From the NCBI RefSeq assembly GCF_008065135.1, contig NZ_CP042914.1:7235404-7299403 (forward strand): a DNA stretch of 64,000 nucleotides, written 5' to 3'. The notes under the pieces were generated by a model. It had not been told where the DNA came from. It made no database searches and was given only the letters and a program-made list of their open reading frames with translations. The position numbers and the translations under genes were made by a program. Of this stretch, positions 9,938 through 17,353 are shown piece after piece. Each line of letters begins with the position of its first letter. The first letter of the stretch is position 1. This stretch comes from Roseimaritima ulvae. Lineage in GTDB: Bacteria; Planctomycetota; Planctomycetia; Pirellulales; Pirellulaceae.

Positions 9938-9986
9938 GTAGCTGCCGTCGCCAGACGGCGGTCCACGCTCTGGCGAGCGAAGCTAC
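9938..9986. repeat. Family A palindromic intergenic repeat
   Basis: Two arms, gtagctgccgtcgccagacgg and a diverged inverse ending gctctggcgagcgaagctac, can pair into a long hairpin. The same family occurs at 33115, 36058, 45452 and 53175, and as single arms at 20405-20479, 22257, 55390 and 58221. It fills the gap between the DUF1552 and DUF1592 genes. Confidence 0.8.
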
Positions 9987-10009
9987 AACGGCAACCACGG
10001 AATAACAAC

Positions 10010-13000
10010 ATGAGACGAATTATATACCCAGCTTGTGCGGTAGCTTTGTGCCTTTGTGGCTTCGTGCGAGCAGCTCCGCCCGAAGCAAGCCTTCCGGAAA
10101 AACACAGGGCATTCTTCAAGGCGTATTGCCTCGATTGTCACGATTCCGAGACACGTGAAGGCAAAATCGATCTCGAAACACTGTCCTTCCGCATCACCAT
10201 ACTGGAGCAGGCGGAACTCTGGCAAAAGGTTCTGAACGCACTGAACGCTGGTGAAATGCCGCCGGAAGATTCCGAGCAGCCGGGCAACACCGAGAAGGCA
10301 GATTTCCTTGATGACCTCGCTCGGACAATGGTCACTGCGCGTCAGGCTCTGTCGGATTCAGGCGGCAAGATCACGATGCGACGGCTTAACCGGCGTGAGT
10401 ATCGCAACACCATCGAGCAGTTGACTGGTGTGAAAATCGATGTCGACTCACTGCCCAGCCATGGCGGCTCTGGAACGTTTGATACGGTGGGGGCATCGCA
10501 ATTCATCTCCAGCGATCAGTTCGAGCAGTATCTCAAGCTGGGACGCCAGGCGATCGATGAAGCCTTCGAGCGTCAGGCCGCTGGGAAAGCAGAGTCGACT
10601 GAATCCAGGATCATCCGCGTCGAGCCGGAGCAAACAATCAATCCGGATAACGAAAAAGAAATCGCGGCGATCGAAGAACGACAGGAACGTTTTGCGCGGT
10701 GGAAGAAAGGAGTCGATGAAGCAGCCAGGACTCCTGAGAATCAAGCGATCATTGCCGAGATTCGAAAGACGGATCGCCTGATCGATCACCCCAACCGATT
10801 TTATACTTTTGCCGACCGGTTAAAGGACACTCCCGATCCACGCGACTTCGGGTTTAGCGACGCGAAAAAGGCTGCCGCATCGGATCCTTCACGAAGCCGA
10901 AGTCTGGCTCTTCACAAACACTACGTCAGCCTGCCACACCGCGACCGCGGTACTTACCTGAAAATTACTCACGGCACCGGTCGCGTCATTGTTCCTCCGA
11001 AGAAAAAAGAACTTCCGCCCGGCAGCTACGTCATGCGCGTGCGTGTCGGTGCGGTAGCAGGCACTCCGGCCGAGCGACGTTTCATCCAGGTGGGACATCC
11101 TCAACGCCTGATCGAGAGCAGAAACTGGGGACTCGAAGGCCCCGCCATCAGCACGCATCAAGTCACCGGAACGATCGAGAATCCGGAAACGATCGAAATC
11201 CCTCTTGAAGTCACCTCCAATACGATTCGCGAGTTCGCGGTGCAGGAGAAACAGCCAAACAACGGAAACCTCAAAGCACTTTGGGATGCGCACAACAAGT
11301 GGAAGAAAGAAAATGGGTATGGCCATCCGCCGGCCATCTGGATCGATTGGGTGGAACTTGAAGGACCACTCGAAGCCGGCGGCGGCACCTTAAAGCAACG
11401 CCGCGAAGTCGAACTGCACGCCAACGCAAAAGTTGGTGGCACGTACAACGGCTACTTCAAACGTGGTCATGATAAAGCTCAGGCTTTTTTGAAAACCGGC
11501 CAACCGCAGAAAGGCATCGTGGACGAACAAGAAGCAAATTTTCGCATTCGTGCGTTTAACGAAAACGGTCCCAGCTTTCGCCGCTACCTCGAAGATCCAC
11601 TTACGAAGACCGGTTCACTTCTGACGATCCACAACATAAACACGGAAGAGTACATCGCACTGCCTCCGGAGCAGCCGTCTGGCTGGAAAAAGACGGAGCA
11701 TGTGGTCGAGGAGCTACCTCCGGGCAATTACAAGCTGCGATTCCGCATCGGTGCCGTCGAGGGCACACCGAGTGAACGTCATTTTGTCGATCTTGGAGTC
11801 GTGCCAGACAAGGACCAGTTCAACCACCTGGACACTTTTCAAATCACGGGCTCCACGGACGAGCCTCAAATTATCGAAGTACCCGTTCAGCTTTCAGCTA
11901 CCAGCCCACGCAAGTTCGCTCTGCGCGAAAAACGTGACCCGAAGACCGATCTTCAACGCTATAGAGCCGCCAGAAAAAAGACTGGCGTCGGCCCGGCTCC
12001 AGCCTTATGGATTGACTGGGTCGAATGGGAAGGTCCGTTGAATAGTCCAACCGTGGTATCGCCCCTGCAGGCCTCCCGGCTCGTTCCTCGCGACCCTCCC
12101 GGCCGGAAGGTGAATGAGTCCGGCGGGCCGATCGTTTCGAGCCTTCAAGACTCCGAACGTGCTCGCGCCATCCTCACCAAGTTTGCCGAGTCGGCCTTTC
12201 GGGATGTGTCGCCAGAATCCGACTTCGTCGACAAGCTCGTTGCGATCTATGAAACACGTCGCAAAGCAGGAGATGCATTTGACGTGGCAATTCGCACGCC
12301 ATTAAGCGTTATTCTTGCTTCGCCGGGATTTCTCTATCTCTACGAACCCGGCGACGAAGCTCTGCGACGTCAGCTCAATGACCGTGAACTCGCCGTGCGG
12401 CTGTCGTACTTCCTCTGGAGCGGACCGCCGGATGCAGAACTGCTCCAGCTCGCGGAACAGAATACACTGCATCTTCCGGAAACGCTGCGGCAGCAGGTTG
12501 ATCGACTGATTGCTGATCCGCGCAGCGATGAATTCGTGGCCGGCTTTGTCCATCAATGGCTCGACATGGAGCGACTCGATTTCTTCCAGTTCGACGTCAA
12601 CCTCCACCGGGATTTTGATGAAAGCACCAGAGCCGCCACGCGCGAAGAAGTCTATCAGTCTTTTGCACACCTGCTTCGCGATTCGAAAGACGGTCGCATC
12701 GGCAAGCTTCTGAAGAGCGACTACGTGTTCGTCAACGGCCTGCTCGCCACCTACTACGGCATCGATGGCGTCACGGGCGACGAGTTCCGCAAGATTGAGC
12801 TGCCCGCCGACTCGCCTCGGGGCGGGCTGCTTGGCATGGCCGCCATTCACGCCATGGGTAGCGACGGCGTCGTTAGCAGCCCGGTCGAACGTGGTGCCTG
12901 GGTCCTGCGCCACCTCCTGAACGATCCACCACCGCCGGCACCGCCGAACGTCCCGCAACTCTCACGGTTAAAGGCCCAGGTCCTGACGACGCGCGAACGC

Positions 13001-13408
13001 CTGCTCGCCCACCAGGAAGAAGCCCAGTGTGCCAGTTGTCACCGCAAGATCGATCCGATCGGCTTCGGGCTGGAGAATTTCAACGCTGCCGGTAAGTGGC
13101 GCACCACGGACCATGCCGGAGGAAAAGGGAAGAAAGGGAAGACCTGGACGATCGACGCCTCCGGAGCATTCCACAAAGGACCAACCTTCGGCGACTACCA
13201 GGAATTACGAGACCGCATCGTAGAACGCGAAGACGACTTCGCCCGCGGCTTCACAGAACACCTGATCGAGTACGCACTAGGCCGCCCGTTCGGATTCACC
13301 GACGAGGATCTAGCCAACGAAATTGTGGGCTCAGCGAAAACCAAACACTTTGCCGTCAGCGAGTTCATTCACGCACTCGTTCAGAGCAAATCGTTCCGGA
13401 CGAAGTGA
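10010..13408 (+). CDS. DUF1592-type cytochrome-c protein with two duplicated inserted modules
   Basis: 1132 residues with a signal peptide (IYPACAVALCLCGFVRA). The N-terminal planctomycete cytochrome c motif CLDCH lies near residue 40, followed by the DUF1587-like ITMRRLNRREYRNTIEQLTG. DUF1592 (LSYFLWSGPPDAELLQLAE) starts near 795, then DUF1588 (RGGLLGMAAIHAMGSDG), a second heme motif CASCH near 1007 with RKIDPIGFGLENF, and DUF1585 at the C-terminus. Between them sit two related ~150-residue modules (about 300-452 and 525-677): PPGSYVMRVRVGAVAGTPAE against PPGNYKLRFRIGAVEGTPSE, each ending in an IDWVE-EGPL segment. They look like carbohydrate-binding-type beta-sandwiches. Probably exported; its gene follows the DUF1552 gene directly. 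Confidence 0.9.
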   Translation: MRRIIYPACAVALCLCGFVRAAPPEASLPEKHRAFFKAYCLDCHDSETREGKIDLETLSFRITILEQAELWQKVLNALNAGEMPPEDSEQPGNTEKADFLDDLARTMVTARQALSDSGGKITMRRLNRREYRNTIEQLTGVKIDVDSLPSHGGSGTFDTVGASQFISSDQFEQYLKLGRQAIDEAFERQAAGKAESTESRIIRVEPEQTINPDNEKEIAAIEERQERFARWKKGVDEAARTPENQAIIAEIRKTDRLIDHPNRFYTFADRLKDTPDPRDFGFSDAKKAAASDPSRSRSLALHKHYVSLPHRDRGTYLKITHGTGRVIVPPKKKELPPGSYVMRVRVGAVAGTPAERRFIQVGHPQRLIESRNWGLEGPAISTHQVTGTIENPETIEIPLEVTSNTIREFAVQEKQPNNGNLKALWDAHNKWKKENGYGHPPAIWIDWVELEGPLEAGGGTLKQRREVELHANAKVGGTYNGYFKRGHDKAQAFLKTGQPQKGIVDEQEANFRIRAFNENGPSFRRYLEDPLTKTGSLLTIHNINTEEYIALPPEQPSGWKKTEHVVEELPPGNYKLRFRIGAVEGTPSERHFVDLGVVPDKDQFNHLDTFQITGSTDEPQIIEVPVQLSATSPRKFALREKRDPKTDLQRYRAARKKTGVGPAPALWIDWVEWEGPLNSPTVVSPLQASRLVPRDPPGRKVNESGGPIVSSLQDSERARAILTKFAESAFRDVSPESDFVDKLVAIYETRRKAGDAFDVAIRTPLSVILASPGFLYLYEPGDEALRRQLNDRELAVRLSYFLWSGPPDAELLQLAEQNTLHLPETLRQQVDRLIADPRSDEFVAGFVHQWLDMERLDFFQFDVNLHRDFDESTRAATREEVYQSFAHLLRDSKDGRIGKLLKSDYVFVNGLLATYYGIDGVTGDEFRKIELPADSPRGGLLGMAAIHAMGSDGVVSSPVERGAWVLRHLLNDPPPPAPPNVPQLSRLKAQVLTTRERLLAHQEEAQCASCHRKIDPIGFGLENFNAAGKWRTTDHAGGKGKKGKTWTIDASGAFHKGPTFGDYQELRDRIVEREDDFARGFTEHLIEYALGRPFGFTDEDLANEIVGSAKTKHFAVSEFIHALVQSKSFRTK

Positions 13409-13580
13409 AGTGAAAAGGCAACGCGACGCGTCCGCGAGAGACCGAGCCCAGATATCCCGGAAAACACCGGAAGAATGGTTTAAATCCTCTGACCAGGACA
13501 AGAACGGAGTATTGTCTCGAGAAGAACTGGACGATCGACGCCTCTGGAGCAGACCGAACACTACGAGAGCATTTGCGTAG
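13409..13580 (+). pseudogene. Remnant of an EF-hand protein gene
   Basis: In the frame ending at the stop codon 13578-13580, bases 13491-13526 encode DQDKNGVLSREE, a canonical calcium-binding EF-hand loop (acidic or Asn at 1, 3 and 5, Gly at 6, Glu at 12), preceded by TPEEWFKSS. There is no usable start, and the frame runs into the end of the DUF1592 gene. A 25-nt segment just after the loop (13527-13551) repeats 13144-13168 of the DUF1592 gene with one mismatch but in another frame, suggesting a rearrangement joined the pieces. EF-hand proteins are common beside sulfatases in Planctomycetes. Confidence 0.5.
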
Positions 13581-13716
13581 GCTGGAACAATGCGCGACTG
13601 GGCTAAGACGAACAACTCATCAGCTCAGAGGAGCTGATACACTGAATGTCGGTGCCGCCAAGAGTCGGAGCACCGATTGCAAGTCTGGCAACAGATCGGA
13701 AAGCTCAGTCAAAAAC

Positions 13717-15261
13717 ATGTTGAATAACATCACAGCAACTACCACCGTTCTCATCTTTCTCGTTGCTGCGCGTCCTGCAACTGCAGAGCCATTGAATGAC
13801 GATGCACCACGTCCGAATATTATTCTCCTGATGGGCGATGACCACGGTTGGGAAGAGACTGGCTACAACAATCACCCATTCGTGAAAACACCATTTCTTG
13901 ATGAAATGGCTGCCTCGGGACTGCGCCTCGACAATTTCTATGCTCAGCCGGTTTGCTCTCCCACACGCGGCAATGTTCTCACCGGCCGTCATCCGAATCG
14001 CTACGGGATTTTCACTCCAGGTCGTTCGATCCGTCCACAGGAGATCACCGTCGCCCATCTACTTCGCGATGTGGGATACGCCACGGGGCATTTCGGCAAG
14101 TGGCATGTAGGTCCAGTCAAGCAGGGATCGCCGACCAATCCAGGGGCAATGGGTTTTGAAGAATGGCTGTCACATGACAACTTCTTTGAAATGGATCCGG
14201 TCCTTTCACGAAATGGCGGGCCGCCCAAACCGTTCTACGGCGAGAGCTCAGAGATTCTGATCGATGAGCTAATCAACTACATTGAAAAGAAGCAACAGTC
14301 GGACGCACCTTTCTTTACTGTCGTCTGGTTCGGATCGCCGCACGAACCCTACAGCGGAATGGAGACCGACCTTGCCCTCTATCGCGATCTGCCCGAACGA
14401 TACGGTGATGTTACGGTGAGCCTTACATCGAACGAGACTGGACTTCGAGTCAAACGCCCCCTTCGTGATGTTTTGATGGAACGGTATGCCGAGATCACAG
14501 CGATGGATCGGTCGATCGGTAAGCTTCGCAACGCATTGAAGACGCTCGGACTCCGAGATAACACATTGCTGTGGTATTGCGGCGACAATGGCATCCCGCG
14601 GAGCGGCCTCCGTGAATCTCAGTTTCGCGGTCAGAAAGGAAAGCTATACGAAAATGGCATCCGAGTTCCCGGCCTAATTGAGTGGCCTAGTGGTATCCCA
14701 AAACCACAGGTTTCAACCGTCAATGCCGTCACGTCCGACATGTTGCCCACGCTGTGCACGCTCGCCGGCGCCAAGACGCCAGACGTTCCACTCGATGGAG
14801 TTGACCTTGTGCCACTGATTAAAGGGACGATGAAACAGCGCAAGAGTCCGATCATGTTTTGGAGCTTCCGTCCGCAGGGTGAAGAATCAGCAAAGCCCTA
14901 CATTGCTTCCGAACTTCAGGAAGGCACGACTCCGCTAGTGAAGCAAATGCGTGGTCTCTTTACGCGCAACTTCAAGAACTACCATCATCCTGAAATTCGG
15001 GAGACGGATTTCCTGGGAGCGCGGGCGATTCTTACGGACGACTACAAGCTTGTGATCGATGGCGACGAGAAGTCGGGAGCTGAGCTGTTTGATTTGAAAC
15101 AAGATATCGGAGAGACAAACAACCTCGCCGAGGCCCACCCCGAACTAGTCGTACAGTTGTCAGTTCAACTGCGTCAATGGCAGGAAAGCGTCATGAACAG
15201 CTTGATGGAGCAAGACTATGATCGTCCGAAAAGTCAAAATCAAGCACCGCCCCAACGTTAG
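13717..15261 (+). CDS. Family S1 sulfatase (formylglycine-dependent)
   Basis: 514 residues from the ATG at 13717, which starts directly before a signal peptide (TTTVLIFLVAARPATA); the in-frame extension to 13573 has non-protein-like composition. Sulfatase signatures: PNIILLMGDDHGWEETGYN (metal-binding Asp pair) and CSPTRGNVLTGR, where the Cys of CxPxR is converted to formylglycine. FGKWHVGP and the later GDNGIPRSGLRES give further active-site residues. It probably removes sulfate esters from polysaccharides such as algal glycans in the periplasm or outside the cell; the exact substrate cannot be told. The maturation enzyme gene is not in the window. Confidence 0.92.
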   Translation: MLNNITATTTVLIFLVAARPATAEPLNDDAPRPNIILLMGDDHGWEETGYNNHPFVKTPFLDEMAASGLRLDNFYAQPVCSPTRGNVLTGRHPNRYGIFTPGRSIRPQEITVAHLLRDVGYATGHFGKWHVGPVKQGSPTNPGAMGFEEWLSHDNFFEMDPVLSRNGGPPKPFYGESSEILIDELINYIEKKQQSDAPFFTVVWFGSPHEPYSGMETDLALYRDLPERYGDVTVSLTSNETGLRVKRPLRDVLMERYAEITAMDRSIGKLRNALKTLGLRDNTLLWYCGDNGIPRSGLRESQFRGQKGKLYENGIRVPGLIEWPSGIPKPQVSTVNAVTSDMLPTLCTLAGAKTPDVPLDGVDLVPLIKGTMKQRKSPIMFWSFRPQGEESAKPYIASELQEGTTPLVKQMRGLFTRNFKNYHHPEIRETDFLGARAILTDDYKLVIDGDEKSGAELFDLKQDIGETNNLAEAHPELVVQLSVQLRQWQESVMNSLMEQDYDRPKSQNQAPPQR

Positions 15262-15337
15262 AGAAAACGCCGAGTGTTTTCCCGACAGATCCCATAATTA
15301 TCAAAGTCCCTTCGGTACTAATTCGGGCAAAACAAAG

Positions 15338-15365
15338 GTGTCAGGAGTGAATGGCACGGACTTAA
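15338..15365. repeat. Target duplication and left inverted repeat of the IS4-family element
   Basis: Bases 15338-15348 are gtgtcaggagt, repeated exactly at 16932-16942: an 11-bp direct repeat, within the 10-12 bp usual for IS4-family elements. Bases 15349-15365 are the 17-bp terminal repeat gaatggcacggacttaa. Confidence 0.9.
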
Positions 15366-16931
15366 CTCCTAAGCTGCTGTAGCATAACGGTTTCGGTTCG
15401 GGTTTCGCGGGGTTTTCATTAGCTTGTAGTTCTTTGGTCGGCGTTTGATCACGCGTTCTTCTTTGCGCCCTGGTCGGTCTCCAACGGAAAGCTCCGAAAT
15501 GGTTTCAAGCAAGTTGTCCCACTGCTGTACTGACCTTCCAGAGCGAAGACGCAAGCAAGCTGCAAATTCCTCCAGCGCCTGCATCGCTCCTTTAAAGCTT
15601 AGGGTCGTCGGGCATAGTCCGTGTTTCAAAGCAGACGCGAGCATCGCCGCGCGAACCAGATTGAATCCAATCATATGGCAGTGGATTTCTTTGCGAACCA
15701 TTTGAGGGCTTTTGCACCGGAGATGTTCCATCTGCATCTGCGTTTTCAAGCTACGGATATGAAGCTCCACCTGCCATCTTTTCCGATACAGCTCTGCCAA
15801 CTCTTCCGCAGTGTAGAGCTCAGCATCTAGCAGCGTCGTCGCTAAAACAATCTCTCTGCTGCGAAAGCCTTTCTGATGAACCTTGTATTTCACGTGACGC
15901 ACAAAAATTAGGTTGGGCAGTTCATCGTATTCGTCCTGATCCATCCACGCAGGACGCTGCGGTTTATGGTAGACAACTAATTGATCCAAATAGCCAAGCT
16001 TCAGGCCTTTGCGGAAGTCGATTTTACGGAGTTGATGCGCTCGCGCGACCAAGTCGATGCCCCGTGTTTCTCCTAACGCCAGCAGCCAAAACGTCGCGTA
16101 GTAACGATCGGCCAAGAGGATTCGGCCCCGGGAAATGCGGTCTAAAACCGTTCGCAACAACGAAGTCTCGCCTGTCTGCTTTCCTTGGTACGGTGCTAAC
16201 GCATTGAATTGGATAGCACCCGTTGGCAAAGAAAATAAACCGATCATCCTTGCGATTGGAAAACCGCATCCGGGTTTCTGGCTCTTCTGTTGTGGGTACT
16301 CCTTTTGGTTCTCTGGCGTGTCCGCCATCGTCACGGTCCAGCCGTCAACCATATCGACCACGCGTCCCTTGAAGAGCCAAGCTGAATTCGTCGCTTCTTC
16401 ACATTGCTGCGAGGTCCACTCCAATACGCGTGCAAAGAGTTGTTCAGGGAGTTTGCTACGTGCGGTGCAGTACGCTTTGGTCGCACTGCTAACTCGTCGC
16501 AGTCCTTTGGCGACACGCCACGCATTGAATCGGGTGAGCGTCTGTTGGCAGCTGTGGTCTGCGGAAATCACCTGGGTGATAAACAGCCAGACCGTGACCA
16601 TCGGGTTGTAGATCCGATTGCGATACTTGTACTGGAGATCAGCGCAAATCAACGCAACATTCTTATGCGGCAAGAGCAAGTCAAGCACCAGTGACGAGGC
16701 ACGCTGAAGATTGCTTTGAACAACGAAGTCGGAATCGGTAGACTGATCGTTCACGGCGAGTTCTCCTTTGGAGTTTGATGCTTAGATAACACCATTCCAG
16801 CGGGGGCTCGCTGTGATTTCAACTGAATTTGGTATGCCAGATGCAATTCGGCTTTGCTGTCACTGTAGGTAGTGACAGCAATTCCGCGACGCCACTACAT
16901 GTAGTCCCTCTGCCTTAAGTCCGTGCCATTC
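15349..16931. mobile_element. Complete IS4-family insertion sequence (1583 bp)
   Basis: It is bounded by perfect 17-bp inverted repeats (15349-15365 and 16915-16931) and flanked by an 11-bp direct repeat. One intact transposase gene fills it. The perfect ends and unbroken gene suggest recent insertion and possible current activity. Confidence 0.92.
15369..16754 (-). CDS. IS4-family DDE transposase
   Basis: 461 residues, within the range for this family. The signature Y-x2-R-x3-E-x6-K is present exactly as YRKRWQVELHIRSLK near residues 344-358, which supplies the catalytic Glu. Earlier acidic motifs include VVDMVDGWTVTMADTPEN (first Asp) and ILLADRYYATFWLL (second Asp). The gene stops 4 bp inside the left terminal repeat and starts ~160 bp inside the right one. 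No frameshift or stop was seen, so it should be functional. Confidence 0.95.
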   Translation of the reverse strand: MNDQSTDSDFVVQSNLQRASSLVLDLLLPHKNVALICADLQYKYRNRIYNPMVTVWLFITQVISADHSCQQTLTRFNAWRVAKGLRRVSSATKAYCTARSKLPEQLFARVLEWTSQQCEEATNSAWLFKGRVVDMVDGWTVTMADTPENQKEYPQQKSQKPGCGFPIARMIGLFSLPTGAIQFNALAPYQGKQTGETSLLRTVLDRISRGRILLADRYYATFWLLALGETRGIDLVARAHQLRKIDFRKGLKLGYLDQLVVYHKPQRPAWMDQDEYDELPNLIFVRHVKYKVHQKGFRSREIVLATTLLDAELYTAEELAELYRKRWQVELHIRSLKTQMQMEHLRCKSPQMVRKEIHCHMIGFNLVRAAMLASALKHGLCPTTLSFKGAMQALEEFAACLRLRSGRSVQQWDNLLETISELSVGDRPGRKEERVIKRRPKNYKLMKTPRNPNRNRYATAA

Positions 16932-16942
16932 GTGTCAGGAGT
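16915..16942. repeat. Right inverted repeat and target duplication of the IS4-family element
   Basis: Bases 16915-16931 (ttaagtccgtgccattc) are the exact inverse of 15349-15365. Bases 16932-16942 (gtgtcaggagt) are the second copy of the 11-bp target duplication. Confidence 0.9.
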
Positions 16943-16979
16943 CAATGTTTGCGAATTGGCGTGCAGGTAAACTTGTTGG

Positions 16980-17265
16980 ATGCCCAGACCAAAACGGGCC
17001 GACGAAGCCAATGGAATCTACCACGCCCGCAATCGGGGCAACGCATGAAGGACGATCTTTAAGAAACCGGAGGATTATGATGCATGTCGGCGGGTCCTCG
17101 CGGAAGGTCTCCAGCGATAAGGAACTCAAGGCCGTTCGCTAGAGCATGAAGAGGGGTTGTCCATTTGGCGAAGAAGCAGGGGTGGAATCGATCGCTAGGA
17201 GGCGTGGTTTAGAGCCGACCCTACAGTCGCGAGTGCGTCCCTTGAAGGAGAGTCGCGAACAATGA
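16980..17265 (+). pseudogene. RAYT-type Y1 transposase pseudogene
   Basis: The ATG at 16980 begins MPRPKRADEANGIYHARNRG, the typical RAYT N-terminus. After GNA an in-frame TGA (17046-17048) sits where the family has Arg, most simply a CGA-to-TGA change; reading through gives RTIFKKPEDYDACRRVLAEG and then a TAA. In another frame the typical C-terminus appears (CPFGEEAGVESIARRRGLEP) up to the stop at 17265. The middle, with the HUH motif and catalytic Tyr, is deleted, so the gene is dead. Confidence 0.8.
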
Positions 17266-17353
17266 CTCCTGACACCTTTGTTCTCCCCCAGCGGTAGTCA
17301 CGCCGGGAGCCAGCGCATAACTTCTTTGATAACCAGACAAACAGAGGGGCAGC

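Larger units (their letters stand above)
15331..17283. mobile_element. Decayed RAYT (REP-associated tyrosine transposase) element, split by an IS4-family insertion
   Basis: The outer ends are inverted repeats: aacaaaggtgtcaggagt at 15331-15348 on the left, and its reverse complement within 17264-17283 on the right. Inside, to the right of the IS4 element, lies a broken RAYT gene (16980-17265). Removing the IS and one target-duplication copy restores a left end followed by caatg, matching cattg at the right end. This is a nested insertion into an older element. Confidence 0.75.
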
